From Treponema sp. (GTDB lineage: Bacteria; Spirochaetota; Spirochaetia; Treponematales; Treponemataceae), in the NCBI GenBank assembly GCA_016296655.1, contig JAEDIW010000006.1, positions 1-64,000 on the forward strand: DNA of 64,000 nucleotides. Reading direction: 5' to 3'. A program made the translations under genes and the position numbers. Within the stretch, counting starts at the first letter, position 1. Each line of letters opens with the position of its first letter. Under the pieces are notes generated by a model. That model searched no databases, was not told the DNA's origin, and worked only from the letters and a program-made list of their open reading frames with translations. Below are positions 9,601-17,825 of the stretch, piece by piece.

Positions 9601-10411
9601 GATTATGATGAACATACTCAGCAATGCCGTAAAATACAACAAAAAGAACGGTAAAATCGATTTTACGGTAACGCAGACGCACCTGGATTCAGAAAATGTT
9701 TCCTACAGATTTGTAATAAAAGATAATGGAATCGGAATGTCGAGCGAATTTCAGTCAAGGATGTTTGACAGCTTTGAACAGGAAAATATTGAAGACTGCA
9801 CAGTGCGCTCCAAGTATAAAGGCTACGGTTTGGGGCTTGCAATTGTAAGGCAGCTTGTAAACCAGATGAACGGCAAGATTTCTGTGGAAAGCAAAAAAAA
9901 TGTCGGAACAACCTTTACGATTGACCTTTCGTTTAAAATTGACAATGCAGAGTCTGATTCTGGTCGAAACAGTCAGGATTCTGCTCAGGGACGAAAAACT
10001 GAGGAAGTTTTCAATGAAAACGCAAATCTGGATTCCGTAAAAATTCTTCTGGTAGAAGACAACGAACTGAACATGGAAATTGCTGTCGAACTTTTGACAG
10101 AAGAGGGAGCTGAAGTTAAAAAAGCTTTCAACGGAAAGGAAGCGGTTGATATATTTAAAAACTCAAAACAGGGAGAATTTGACATAATTTTAATGGACAT
10201 CATGATGCCTGTTATGAACGGCCTTGAAGCTACCATGGCAATCAGAAAACTTGAACACCCTGATGCCCCCAAAATTCCCATACTGGCAATGACTGCAAAC
10301 GCATTTTCAGAAGACATTGAAAAGTGTCTGCAGGCCGGCATGAACAAACACATTGCAAAACCTATCCAAATTGAAAAACTCAAAAAAAGCATTTTAAAAT
10401 TTGTGCGTTAG
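6638..10411 (+). CDS. Hybrid sensor histidine kinase with five repeated PAS-like domains and receiver
   Basis: A 1257-residue cytoplasmic-looking sensor kinase. About five PAS-like units occupy residues 156-850. The last four each begin with a TKM(I/L)Y.F-type strand and end in NILGRDITEQ-type strands plus a linker helix, so they are internal duplications. HisKA carries NLSHDIRTPINGI (His near 877). HATPase_c shows NAVKYN, DNGIGM and GLGLAIV. The C-terminal receiver (about 1130-1257) has the acidic pair VEDNE, the phosphoacceptor Asp near 1187 in LMDIMMPVMNG, and the KPI lysine. No membrane segment is evident, so the signal is likely cytoplasmic. GAGG precedes the ATG. It is co-transcribed with the upstream Hpt gene. 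Confidence 0.93.
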   Translation: MLNSDLLSFEKSPLFIPTFSALQDFLTFAGIFDLKSNQVNILFAPNDFSIQSTQSYNSSEILEKFISSIEINFQSHARKFLDFSKHAALLKKKKYLSCDIKDKKGSWFRILIANAEKNEADESVKIFLAVQPINSIKKAELESKKKEIEYSRLKDILSSDFNAAYIIDLDNDTYEIKILNKAINAASMPIFKTFTEFANSYIDTYILPEYQNEIRNIFNIENLKTFFRTRQDLHFRYKTVPNKNGETNFEVHFTSLAEREGNLAVGAFRCIDEAVAREEELREKLKKAPSRQDYILSKITQQIFSFNISVFLETGKYSLLAGKGMEKTLEILRKNNDLAEIQKQLHSYIHPAYKDKIETLANIENLRKDSQKFGFLGALEYPILFPGEVKYQWHELNVFRTLDDDNRVLVNILGRDITEQHNRQEEKERQQREMTSKNQIIAELTKMIYSYNLTLNLYSGKFSLLIGNGTTIGLDILKSTDSYEEAFSKKIKLILPEALDDYINFLSFDAIKAKKDKNGFIGLHEFPAKGSHGIEWTEVNVFISTNKDGEPIANILGRDITEQHRRQEEKENARQAELAQSQLLSNITKMLYGFYATVNLSTWKYTIVSGSSFFYPMNLARQSDDFILSFAQIKKYILPEYRQDFENLIGIDSLQKVKHRRGFIGTITTAADKDGRTYWQEFNLFISVNKFGEAEANILGRDITAQQEEREQHSKELKASLAKELMLTEVTKMLYIFNISINTQTLKFTYTLDKNSPLNRNSSLKSNDYEVFYEECKKFVCESSQKDLELHLSPEKIRSYASKTGFIGSTEYACSFENRISWVEINIFSLVNSKGMPIITLLGRNVTEAHEKANTEAQLKIAQAANETKSKVLSNLSHDIRTPINGIMGMLKIAERYRNNQKKIDDCLKKIDISANHLLTLLNDSLELNRLENGQMVFDKDSFEIKALINEIDMIIRPTADDASITLTTKNISGKCPRIFASSLHIRQIMMNILSNAVKYNKKNGKIDFTVTQTHLDSENVSYRFVIKDNGIGMSSEFQSRMFDSFEQENIEDCTVRSKYKGYGLGLAIVRQLVNQMNGKISVESKKNVGTTFTIDLSFKIDNAESDSGRNSQDSAQGRKTEEVFNENANLDSVKILLVEDNELNMEIAVELLTEEGAEVKKAFNGKEAVDIFKNSKQGEFDIILMDIMMPVMNGLEATMAIRKLEHPDAPKIPILAMTANAFSEDIEKCLQAGMNKHIAKPIQIEKLKKSILKFVR

Positions 10412-10496
10412 ATTCCCTAATTTCCCCTTTTCAGCAGCTTCCCTGGCAGCCTCCGCCCCTACCCCAAAAACATCAAAAAAATATCCGCACAAAAAT

Positions 10497-11969
10497 CTAC
10501 TCCAGTATAAACCACTCAATATCCTGCATGACAAAATACTTTTGAAAGGCAAGACAGACCTGTCCGGCAGTTACAGAATTGAGTTTTTCAATTCTTGAAG
10601 TATATTCTGCAGGATTTCCGAGATAAATCCATGAAGAAACCAGAGATTTCAGCTCAGTTTCGGAAGAATTGTAGGCAAGAATCAGCTGCCTGGCATAATG
10701 TTTCTTGTAAGGCATGAGAGTTCTGGAAAGCTCTGTTTTGTCAGGGAACTGCATAATTGCATCTTTCAGGGTCTGGAGAGTTTTTTCACTTGAAGGGCTG
10801 TGCATGGAAGAAATAAAACCAAGAGGAATATGCAAAGGCAAAATGCCGCAGCCTGTAGAAATTGCGTTTTGTTCCACGAGCATGGGCGAATTTTTCAGTA
10901 TTGAGTCAAAAATAATCGTTGAAATGGCAAAAGCCAGGTAATCATCAGACGAAAACTGCGGGCATTTGAAGCAGCCAAGCAGCAGAGATTCTGAAAGTTC
11001 CGTGGCATTCATGCGCTCAAGAATCAAATCATTCTCAATCAGCTGAAATTTGTCTGTAATGGTTTGCGTGTTTTTGATTTCTGGTTCAAAATGAGGTTTA
11101 TTTTCTAGAGCAGAGTCAGCAGACAGAATTTTACCAATTTTCTTTTCAAGCAGCAGTATAAGGGAAGCGGCAGACTTTTCGTCAAAATCTCCGCAGGAAA
11201 CAATTTTCATGGAAGAGCTGACGCGCAGATTCTGCAAGATTTCCTGAGCCTGCTCAAAAGAGAGGGAATTCAGCGACAACTGCGTCGGGTACGGTGAAAA
11301 AGCATAGGGTGTACCGCTGAAAACCTGGCTTCGAACCTGATTCATAAAAAGTTCAGGCAAAACAGATGGCTGGGCAAGAGACAACTGACATTCCCTGACA
11401 GCTCTTGCAAAAGAATTCGCAGTTAATTCCGCTGAAAAAAATTCGTCAAGAAAACTTTCTGCTTTTTCAGAAAAAATTTCTTTTTTGCAGGAAAAACCGA
11501 AAATGAAGTAATCACTGTTAACGCTGTCAAAGCAGGAAAAAACTTCACTATTCTGGGAATCAGGAAAAAGGCTGTTAAAAATAATGCGGGCAGCTCCTGC
11601 ATTTTTTTCATTTAAGGCAGAATAGTCGTTTTGAAAAATCATGGCAAAGGAAATCTGCTCAAAATCTTTTGTGCTTTCTTTTATGACCACAGGAATTCCG
11701 CCGGAAAGATTTACCTGAAAAAATCTGCCGGTTTTTACTTTATCCAGCAGCACAGAAATTTCATCAGTCTTTGAAGCCGTCATGCATGAAGAAAGCAAAA
11801 GCAGAACAGATGAAAAACTCAGGACAAAAATGTTTTTTGAAGCATGAAACACAAAGCTTTGTAAAATCTGTTGAAAAAAACGGAACAAACGGAACAGATA
11901 GCATTCTCCGTGAAAAAAAATTTTAATTTTCAGCATTTTATTTTTTAACCTCTTATGTTGCTCCATCAT
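10497..11969 (-). CDS. M16-like (insulinase fold) lipoprotein, probably non-catalytic
   Basis: A 490-residue protein with an unusually long N-terminus. After about 45 residues comes a hydrophobic segment, NIFVLSFSSVLLLLSSC, whose Cys62 fits a spirochaete lipobox. The mature part (GIPVVIKESTKDFEQISFAMIF...NEKNAGAARIIFNSLF) resembles M16 peptidase halves (pitrilysin/insulinase fold), but the HxxEH zinc motif is missing. A structural or partner role is therefore more likely than proteolysis. AGAGGA lies 7 bases before the ATG at 11969; a later ATG at 11936 would leave a shorter signal region. It is convergent with the hybrid kinase gene. Confidence 0.6.
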   Translation of the reverse strand: MMEQHKRLKNKMLKIKIFFHGECYLFRLFRFFQQILQSFVFHASKNIFVLSFSSVLLLLSSCMTASKTDEISVLLDKVKTGRFFQVNLSGGIPVVIKESTKDFEQISFAMIFQNDYSALNEKNAGAARIIFNSLFPDSQNSEVFSCFDSVNSDYFIFGFSCKKEIFSEKAESFLDEFFSAELTANSFARAVRECQLSLAQPSVLPELFMNQVRSQVFSGTPYAFSPYPTQLSLNSLSFEQAQEILQNLRVSSSMKIVSCGDFDEKSAASLILLLEKKIGKILSADSALENKPHFEPEIKNTQTITDKFQLIENDLILERMNATELSESLLLGCFKCPQFSSDDYLAFAISTIIFDSILKNSPMLVEQNAISTGCGILPLHIPLGFISSMHSPSSEKTLQTLKDAIMQFPDKTELSRTLMPYKKHYARQLILAYNSSETELKSLVSSWIYLGNPAEYTSRIEKLNSVTAGQVCLAFQKYFVMQDIEWFILE

Positions 11970-12009
11970 TTCAAAATCCTCTTGAACCGTACACTTGAAC
12001 CGTACCGTA

Positions 12010-12038
12010 TTGACCGGTGTTGTTTTTTAGGATATATT
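12010..12038 (+). promoter_or_regulatory. Sigma-70 promoter of tRNA-Pro(GGG)
   Basis: TTGACC (12010-12015), a 17-base spacer, then TATATT (12033-12038). The predicted start, about 12045, is six bases before the tRNA. Confidence 0.75.
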
Positions 12039-12050
12039 CGTTTTGCATTT

Positions 12051-12124
12051 CGGGCAATAGCGCAGTTGGTTAGCGTGCGTGTCTGGGGGGCACGAGGTCC
12101 CGGATTCGAATTCCGGTTGCCCGA
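12051..12124 (+). tRNA. tRNA-Pro, anticodon GGG
   Basis: A full cloverleaf. The acceptor stem cgggcaa pairs with ttgcccg and the discriminator is A. The D arm contains agttggtta. The anticodon stem cgtgt/gcacg closes the loop ctggggg, whose middle triplet is GGG. The T loop is ttcgaat. CCA is not encoded. It reads CCC and CCU proline codons. Confidence 0.95.
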
Positions 12125-12127
12125 CTT

Positions 12128-12160
12128 AAAAGCTGTTCAATTATGGACAGCTTTTTTTTA
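12128..12160 (+). terminator. Rho-independent terminator after tRNA
   Basis: Stem aaagctgt/acagcttt followed by eight T, directly after the tRNA 3' end. Confidence 0.85.
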
Positions 12161-12306
12161 TACTACCACAGACAGAATTTTCTTTAAATGCTATACTGAA
12201 AAAACACTGGCTAAAGAATTTAAATGTCGGCCAGCAATTTTCAGAACTTACTCCCATAAATGCAGTTTTGGGGTGTGAATTATAAACAACAGGCAGAGGT
12301 TTTATT

Positions 12307-13437
12307 ATGAATGAAGCTGATTTAGAAAAATACGGACAGAAAAATTTTCAAAAACTTGTTCCGGGACAGGAAATTACAACCGTAATTGCAGCAATTTCAG
12401 GAGATACGGTTTTTCTTGATTTAAGTGCAAAAAGTGAAGGTGTACTTGATGCAAACGAATTAAAAGACAAAGACGGTAACCTGACAGTAAAAGAAGGAGA
12501 TTCCATCAAAGCTTTCTTTACAGGGCTTAAAAATGGAGAAATGACCTTTACAACTAGAATTTCTGGAGAAAAGGCAGACAATTCCATGCTGGAAAATGCA
12601 TTTAAAAATCATATTCCAGTTGAAGGCAGCGTTGAAAAAGAAATTAAAGGCGGATTTGAAGTAAAAATAGGCAATGCAAGGGCTTTCTGTCCATATTCTC
12701 AGATGGGATTCCGCCAGAAAGCAGAACCTGCAGATTTCTTAGGCAAACACCTGACATTCATGATTATGGAATACAAGGACGGCGGAAAAAATCTGCTTGT
12801 TTCAAACCGTAAAATCATGGAACTTGAACATGAAAAGCAGATTGACAGCCTTTCACAAAAACTGGAAGTCGGCATGACAGTTACCGGCACTGTAAAGTCT
12901 TTGCAGGAATACGGAGCTTTTGTTGACCTGAACGGAATTCAGGCACTGCTACCAGTTTCTGAAATTTCGCATGAAAGGATTTCCGATATAAGTTCAGTTT
13001 TAAAAGTCGGACAGGAAATAAAAGTCCAGATAATAAAAGCTGACTGGAAAGCAGAAAAAATTTCTGTAAGCACAAAGGCTCTTGAAGCAGATCCATGGGA
13101 TTCTGTAAAGGCAGAATTTCCTGTCGGCACAAAAATTGACGGTACAATTTCAAGAGTCGCAGACTTCGGACTGTTTGTAAACATTGCAAAGGGAATCGAC
13201 GGACTTGTCCATATTTCACAACTGGATGTCGAACGCAGCACAAACATCAAAAAAGTCTACAAACCGGGAACTAAATTTTCCGTTACAGTGCAGGCTGTTG
13301 ACGCAGAAAACAAACGCATTTCCCTGATTCCTGCAACAACCACAGAGCAGGACAACACAGCTGAAAAATACCTGAACAGCCAGGTTGCTGACGAAGGAGA
13401 AACATACAATCCTTTTGCAGCCCTTCTGAAAAAATAA
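12307..13437 (+). CDS. S1-domain RNA-binding protein (ribosomal protein S1-like, four S1 repeats)
   Basis: A 376-residue protein with four tandem S1 OB-fold repeats, at about residues 18-85, 100-170, 185-255 and 270-345. The third (GMTVTGTVKSLQEYGAFVDL) and fourth (GTKIDGTISRVADFGLFVNI...GLVHISQL) are the most canonical. Full-length S1 has six repeats, so this is a shorter S1-like protein of the type often annotated as 30S S1 or S1 RNA-binding in spirochaetes. It probably acts in mRNA binding or translation. An AGAGG-type site lies before the ATG. The convergent terminator at about 13442-13493 separates it from the ABC/riboflavin operon. Confidence 0.88.
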   Translation: MNEADLEKYGQKNFQKLVPGQEITTVIAAISGDTVFLDLSAKSEGVLDANELKDKDGNLTVKEGDSIKAFFTGLKNGEMTFTTRISGEKADNSMLENAFKNHIPVEGSVEKEIKGGFEVKIGNARAFCPYSQMGFRQKAEPADFLGKHLTFMIMEYKDGGKNLLVSNRKIMELEHEKQIDSLSQKLEVGMTVTGTVKSLQEYGAFVDLNGIQALLPVSEISHERISDISSVLKVGQEIKVQIIKADWKAEKISVSTKALEADPWDSVKAEFPVGTKIDGTISRVADFGLFVNIAKGIDGLVHISQLDVERSTNIKKVYKPGTKFSVTVQAVDAENKRISLIPATTTEQDNTAEKYLNSQVADEGETYNPFAALLKK

Positions 13438-13493
13438 AAAAAATGCAGGACAACCTGAACAAGCCAAAGCCTTGAGTCAGACTGTCCTGCATT
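13433..13493. terminator. Bidirectional terminator between S1-like gene and ABC operon
   Basis: aatgcaggaca (13442-13452) pairs with tgtcctgcatt (13483-13493). On the minus strand it is followed by a T run (complement of 13433-13441), so it best serves the leftward ABC operon. Confidence 0.6.
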
Positions 13494-13514
13494 CTCATTA
13501 TGCCAGACTAAAAA

Positions 13515-14309
13515 TCAGCCCAGCAACATTCTGTCATTTGCAAAACCACCACTTACAGTTTCAAACTTTTTAAGCAAATCTGCAACTTGCAGCGCTTTCT
13601 TTTCTTCACCACGGACATCATAAACAACATGGCCTTCGCTCATCATAATCAGGCGGTTGCCAAAATGAATGGCATCGCGCATATTGTGAGTTACCATAAA
13701 AGCCGTAAGCTTGTCCTGCTGAATAAAGGTTTCTGTAAGTTCCAGAACTTTTCTGGCAGTTTTTGGATCAAGAGCAGCTGTATGTTCATCAAGCAAAAGC
13801 AGGCTTGGCTTCTGCAAAGTTGCCATAAGCAATGTAATTGCCTGACGCTGACCGCCTGACAAAAGCCCCACCTTGCTGTGCATGCGGTTTTCAAGGCCAA
13901 GCCCCAAAAGCGCAAGCTTTTCCTTGTAAATGCCACGCTCATCAGGATTAATTCCCCAGCCAAGACCACGTTTTTTTCCGCGACGGAAAGCCATTGCAAG
14001 ATTTTCTTCAATCTCCATGTTTGCAGCGGTTCCCATCATAGGATCCTGAAAAACGCGGCTCAAATATCTTGCACGCAGATGTTCTTTCATGCCGGTCATA
14101 TTCATGCCGTCCAAAAAGATTGTACCACCGTCACACTGATGTACACCAGCAATAAGATTGAGCAGCGTAGATTTTCCGGCACCATTTCCACCGATTACCG
14201 TAATAAAATCACCGTCTTCAATCGTAAGGTTTATGTCTACCAGAGCCTTTTTTTCTGTAATTGTCCCCGGATTAAAAGTCTTTGAAACATTTTTTAAAAC
14301 AAGCATCAT
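13515..14309 (-). CDS. ABC transporter ATP-binding protein (COG1101-like)
   Basis: A 264-residue ATPase. Walker A is GGNGAGKST (near residue 40), the signature motif is LLSGGQRQAI, and Walker B is LLLLDEHTAAL with an H following E. The H-loop is TAFMVTHNMRDA. It pairs with the overlapping upstream permease gene (4-bp overlap, ATGA) and the substrate-binding protein at 19298. Together these make the COG2984/COG4120/COG1101 type of importer, whose members have been linked to amino acids such as tryptophan and other small substrates. Here the transporter genes are split by four riboflavin genes, hinting at a flavin-related cargo, which is inference. Confidence 0.92.
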   Translation of the reverse strand: MMLVLKNVSKTFNPGTITEKKALVDINLTIEDGDFITVIGGNGAGKSTLLNLIAGVHQCDGGTIFLDGMNMTGMKEHLRARYLSRVFQDPMMGTAANMEIEENLAMAFRRGKKRGLGWGINPDERGIYKEKLALLGLGLENRMHSKVGLLSGGQRQAITLLMATLQKPSLLLLDEHTAALDPKTARKVLELTETFIQQDKLTAFMVTHNMRDAIHFGNRLIMMSEGHVVYDVRGEEKKALQVADLLKKFETVSGGFANDRMLLG

Positions 14310-15223
14310 TCACCAGCCTTTGCCTTTGAAGCATTTACAACAGCATGCCTTTGAGCCTTAGATTTTAGCACAGGCACAGAAAGAGAAGCCGCAACAATTA
14401 CAGCCGTAAACAGCTTCAAGTCCGTAGACTTCAAGCCAAGCTGAAGTACAATCGCAATAATTATACGGTAAACAACAGAACCAAGAATAACGCAGACAAG
14501 GTAGCTTATAAAAGAAGTTTTCCTGCCCCGGACAACCTCGCCGATAATAATCGAAGCAAGACCAATTACAATCGTTCCAGTTCCCATGCCAACATCTGCA
14601 TACCCCTGGCTCTGAGCTACAAGCGCACCAGAAAGTGCAACCATTCCATTGGCAATCATCAGCCCAAGAATTTTCATAGTATCAGTATCTACGCCAAGCG
14701 CACGAACCATATTTTCATTATTTCCAGTTGCACGGATTGCAGACCCAAGTTCCGTTCCAAAAAACCAGTAAAAAATAAGGACAATCAGCAGACAGAAAAC
14801 AAGTCCCACAGCCAGTGAAGAAACATTCGGAGAAAGTGCAAATTTTTCCTGCAGGTAGTTCATGATTGTAGTCATACCAATCAAAGAAGTATTTGCCTTA
14901 CCCATAATTCTGATATTGACAGAATACAAGGCAATCATGGAAAGAATTCCGGCAAGAATTACAGGAATATTCAGCTTGGTATGCAAAAGCCCCGTAACAA
15001 GCCCCGTTATCATTCCTACAACAAAAACAAAAAACAGAGAAACAAGCGGGTTCATTCCATGCGTAATAAGAATGGCCGTCACAGCCCCACCCGCAGCAAA
15101 ACTGCCGTCAACAGTCATGTCGGCAATGTTCAAAATTCTGAAAGTCAGCAAAACCCCCAGAGTCATAATTCCCCATAGAACTCCCTGTGCAGTAGCCCCC
15201 TGGATTGCAAGTAAAATAGCCAT
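14306..15223 (-). CDS. ABC transporter permease (COG4120-like)
   Basis: Integral membrane protein of 305 residues with about eight or nine hydrophobic segments, in the branched-chain amino acid permease fold. TFRILNIADMTVDGSFAAGG and the EEA-like cytoplasmic loop ATGNNENMVRALGV are characteristic. The start at 15223 (MAILLAIQGA) is preferred, since AAAGG lies about 6 bases upstream; the longer frame from 15265 has no such site. It overlaps the ATPase gene by 4 bp. It sits 230 bp downstream of ribH with a GC-rich block between, but on the same strand and with no clear terminator, so read-through from the rib genes is possible. Confidence 0.88.
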   Translation of the reverse strand: MAILLAIQGATAQGVLWGIMTLGVLLTFRILNIADMTVDGSFAAGGAVTAILITHGMNPLVSLFFVFVVGMITGLVTGLLHTKLNIPVILAGILSMIALYSVNIRIMGKANTSLIGMTTIMNYLQEKFALSPNVSSLAVGLVFCLLIVLIFYWFFGTELGSAIRATGNNENMVRALGVDTDTMKILGLMIANGMVALSGALVAQSQGYADVGMGTGTIVIGLASIIIGEVVRGRKTSFISYLVCVILGSVVYRIIIAIVLQLGLKSTDLKLFTAVIVAASLSVPVLKSKAQRHAVVNASKAKAGE

Positions 15224-15344
15224 AAATAAACCTTTAGAAAATAATTGAAAATAAATCAGAAACAATTATACAGCTATCTTGGATTATTGCAATAAGATAA
15301 AATTTTATAAAACTTTTATAAATCACTTGACATTTTATAATTTC

Positions 15345-15445
15345 AGGCAGCACTGTTCTGCAGAGCGGCGTTCCGTGACTTGCTCACGCGCGGCGGCGTT
15401 GCCGCTGGCTTCGCCATCACTCCATGCCTTAGCCAGCGTTTTTGC
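15345..15445. repeat. GC-rich intergenic block between ribH and the permease
   Basis: GC-rich stretch with inverted pieces (gcggcggcgttgccgc). It belongs with the other GC-rich blocks and contains no gene. Confidence 0.4.
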
Positions 15446-15452
15446 AATCAGC

Positions 15453-15920
15453 CTACATTTTTTTCAGTAAATTTATCATTTCAAGGGCACCTACGGCACA
15501 TTCAGCACCTTTGTTGCCAGCTTTGCTTCCAGACCGTTCTACAGCCTGTTCAATATTTTCAGTAGTCAGTACACCGAACATTACAGGAACTCCAGTTGCA
15601 AGAGAAACCTGTGCAATTCCCTTGGAAACTTCGTTGCAGACATAATCATAATGTGTCGTAGAACCGCGGATTACAGCTCCAACACAAATAACGGCATCAT
15701 AATTTCCACTTTCGGCCATACGCTTGGCAGCTAAAGGAATTTCAAAAGCTCCAGGAACTTTTGCCAGAAAAATATTTTCTTCTTTTACTTCGTGGCGAAC
15801 AAGGGCATCAACTGCACCTTCAACCAGATGTTCAACTACAAAATCATTAAATCTGGCTGCTACAATTGCAATTTTTACATCACCTGCAGTGATTTTTCCT
15901 TCAAGTACGTTAATATTCAT
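15453..15920 (-). CDS. ribH: 6,7-dimethyl-8-ribityllumazine synthase
   Basis: Lumazine synthase condenses 5-amino-6-ribitylamino-uracil with dihydroxybutanone phosphate, the step before riboflavin. Seen: IAIVAARFNDFVVEHLVEGA, KVPGAFEIPLAAKRMAESG, GAVIRGSTTHYDYV (catalytic His region) and GVLTTENIEQAVERSG. At 155 residues it is normal for an icosahedral RibH. The start MNINVLEGK at 15920 has GGAGG 6 bases upstream; the longer frame from 15941 does not. It is the fourth gene of the rib cluster, 50 bp after ribBA. Confidence 0.97.
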   Translation of the reverse strand: MNINVLEGKITAGDVKIAIVAARFNDFVVEHLVEGAVDALVRHEVKEENIFLAKVPGAFEIPLAAKRMAESGNYDAVICVGAVIRGSTTHYDYVCNEVSKGIAQVSLATGVPVMFGVLTTENIEQAVERSGSKAGNKGAECAVGALEMINLLKKM

Positions 15921-15970
15921 AAAAATCCTCCAAAATTTCATTCAGCTTATGCAAGACTTGCATTTTGCAT

Positions 15971-17188
15971 CTAAACATTATTCAAAAGATGACCCATGCG
16001 GATCCTCTTGGTATGCAGATAAAATTCATCCTGTTTCACAGGCTCAATTTCCAAAGGTACACGTTCAGAAATCGTAACACCAGCGCCTGGAGCATCAAGT
16101 CCATACAGTTTTTTAGGATTATTTGTCATAAGCCTCATGGAATGAATACCTAGCAGCCTGAGAATCTGGATTCCTTCGTAATAATCGCGGGCATCTTCAG
16201 GCAGCCCAAGTTCAAGGTTTGCGTCAACCGTATCAAGTCCCTTGTCCTGCAAGGCATAGGCCTTTATTTTATTTACAATTCCTATGCCTCGGCCTTCCTG
16301 CCTCATGTAAACAAGCACACCGCGTCCTTCCTGTGCAATTTTTTTCATGGCGGCATCAAACTGTGGACCACAGTCACATTTTATCGAGCCAAAAGCATCG
16401 CCTGTAAGGCATTCAGAATGTACCCGGCACAAAATATCCTTGCCGTCGCCAACATCTCCCATTACCAAAGCTTCATGGTTTGCTCCAGTAACTTTGTTTT
16501 CAAAAGCAAAAATCTTAAAATCTCCGTAACGAGTGGGCAGATTTGCCTGGGCAGAACATTCCATTATTTTATCATGCAGTTTTCTATAGGTAATCAAATC
16601 TGCAATCGTAATGAGCCTTAGCCCCCATTTTTTTGCAAGAACTGTCAGTTCAGGCAACCGTGCCATGTGTCCGTCCTCTGCCATAATTTCGCAGCAAAGG
16701 CCTGCTTCTTTCAAGCCTGCAAGCCGGCATAAATCCACAGTAGCTTCCGTATGCCCGTTACGCTGCAAAGTACCGCCAGGAACTGCAACCAATGGAAAAC
16801 AATGCCCAGGCCTGCGGAATTCCTGAGGCTTTGCATCTTCTTCGGCAATGCGCATCATCGTCAGGCTTCGTTCGAATGCAGAAATTCCTGTAGTTGTGTC
16901 AACATGGTCAACACTTTCTGTAAAAGCCGTACAGTGATTGTCTGTATTTATGTGGGTCATTGGCGCAAGATTCAGCCTCATGGCAATATCCCCTGAAACT
17001 GGTGTACAAATCAGACCTTTTGCATTTGAAGCCATAAAATTTACAATCTGCGGAGTTGCAAATTCTGCTGCACAGATTAAATCGCCTTCATTTTCGCGGT
17101 CTTCATCGTCAACCACCATAATCATTTTGCCATTTTTCAAATCTTCCAGAGCATCTTCAATCAAATCAAATTTAAAATCTTTTTTCAT
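15971..17188 (-). CDS. ribBA: Bifunctional DHBP synthase / GTP cyclohydrolase II
   Basis: A 405-residue fusion supplying both precursors for lumazine synthase. The N-terminal RibB domain (1-200) shows MVVDDEDRENEGDLICAAE and the acid and His residues of the RPGHCFPL loop. The C-terminal RibA domain (about 205-400) shows HSECLTGDAFGSIKCDCG (zinc cysteines), the ARG-finger RQEGRGIGI, and the LRLLGI...MTNNPKK end. Length and both active sites are intact. It lies 13 bp after ribE. Confidence 0.97.
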   Translation of the reverse strand: MKKDFKFDLIEDALEDLKNGKMIMVVDDEDRENEGDLICAAEFATPQIVNFMASNAKGLICTPVSGDIAMRLNLAPMTHINTDNHCTAFTESVDHVDTTTGISAFERSLTMMRIAEEDAKPQEFRRPGHCFPLVAVPGGTLQRNGHTEATVDLCRLAGLKEAGLCCEIMAEDGHMARLPELTVLAKKWGLRLITIADLITYRKLHDKIMECSAQANLPTRYGDFKIFAFENKVTGANHEALVMGDVGDGKDILCRVHSECLTGDAFGSIKCDCGPQFDAAMKKIAQEGRGVLVYMRQEGRGIGIVNKIKAYALQDKGLDTVDANLELGLPEDARDYYEGIQILRLLGIHSMRLMTNNPKKLYGLDAPGAGVTISERVPLEIEPVKQDEFYLHTKRIRMGHLLNNV

Positions 17189-17201
17189 AACCAGTATTCC
17201 T

Positions 17202-17825
17202 CTATAAATGTTCCTTCATAAGTTTTGCAGCATATTTCCCAAGAATGTCACATTCTATATTCACTGTGCTGCCTTTTGTTTTTTCGGAAAGGACTGTAAC
17301 ATCCCTTGTATGTGGAATTACCGAAACACAAAAACATTTCTGTCCGTAGGCCTGCATTTTTCCGACACTTACAACTGTCAGGCTTATTCCGTCAACAGCA
17401 ACAGAACCTTTTTCAACAATTCCGCTGATAACAGAATCTTCTGCACGGATATAATACAACACGGCATTTCCTTCCCTGCATACAGAATGAACAGTTCCTG
17501 TTCCGTCAATGTGTCCTGTAACAATATGTCCGCCAAAGCGTCCGTCAGCTTTCATGGCGCGCTCAAGGTTAACAGCTGAACCTGCATGCAGCAGCCTGAA
17601 ATTCGTGCGGCGAAAAGTTTCTGGCATTACGTCAGCTGAAAAACAACCTTTTTCGCCTGAGCGTGAAATTTCTGTGGCTGTGAGGCAGACTCCGTTGACC
17701 GCAACGCTGTCGCCGGTCTTCAAATCTTCAAGGACTTTGCTGCATCCTATGCACAAACGCATAAATCCTCCAGTTTTTGAAACTGACAGTATTTTTCCCT
17801 GCTCTTCAATCAATCCTGTAAACAT
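17202..17825 (-). CDS. ribE: Riboflavin synthase alpha chain
   Basis: Trimeric riboflavin synthase of 207 residues, with two lumazine-binding repeats. Both open in the family fashion: MFTGLIEEQGKILSV, and GGHIVTGHIDGTGTVHSV for the second half. It shows SVAVNGVCLTAT and the matching SVAVDGISLTVV. It dismutates two lumazines to riboflavin. The start codon overlaps the stop of ribD by one base, so translational coupling is likely. Confidence 0.96.
   Translation of the reverse strand: MFTGLIEEQGKILSVSKTGGFMRLCIGCSKVLEDLKTGDSVAVNGVCLTATEISRSGEKGCFSADVMPETFRRTNFRLLHAGSAVNLERAMKADGRFGGHIVTGHIDGTGTVHSVCREGNAVLYYIRAEDSVISGIVEKGSVAVDGISLTVVSVGKMQAYGQKCFCVSVIPHTRDVTVLSEKTKGSTVNIECDILGKYAAKLMKEHL

Noticed and set aside
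10401..10598. Short plus-strand frame after the hybrid kinase
   Set aside because: It overlaps the 3' end of the M16-like lipoprotein gene and has no family resemblance or ribosome site.
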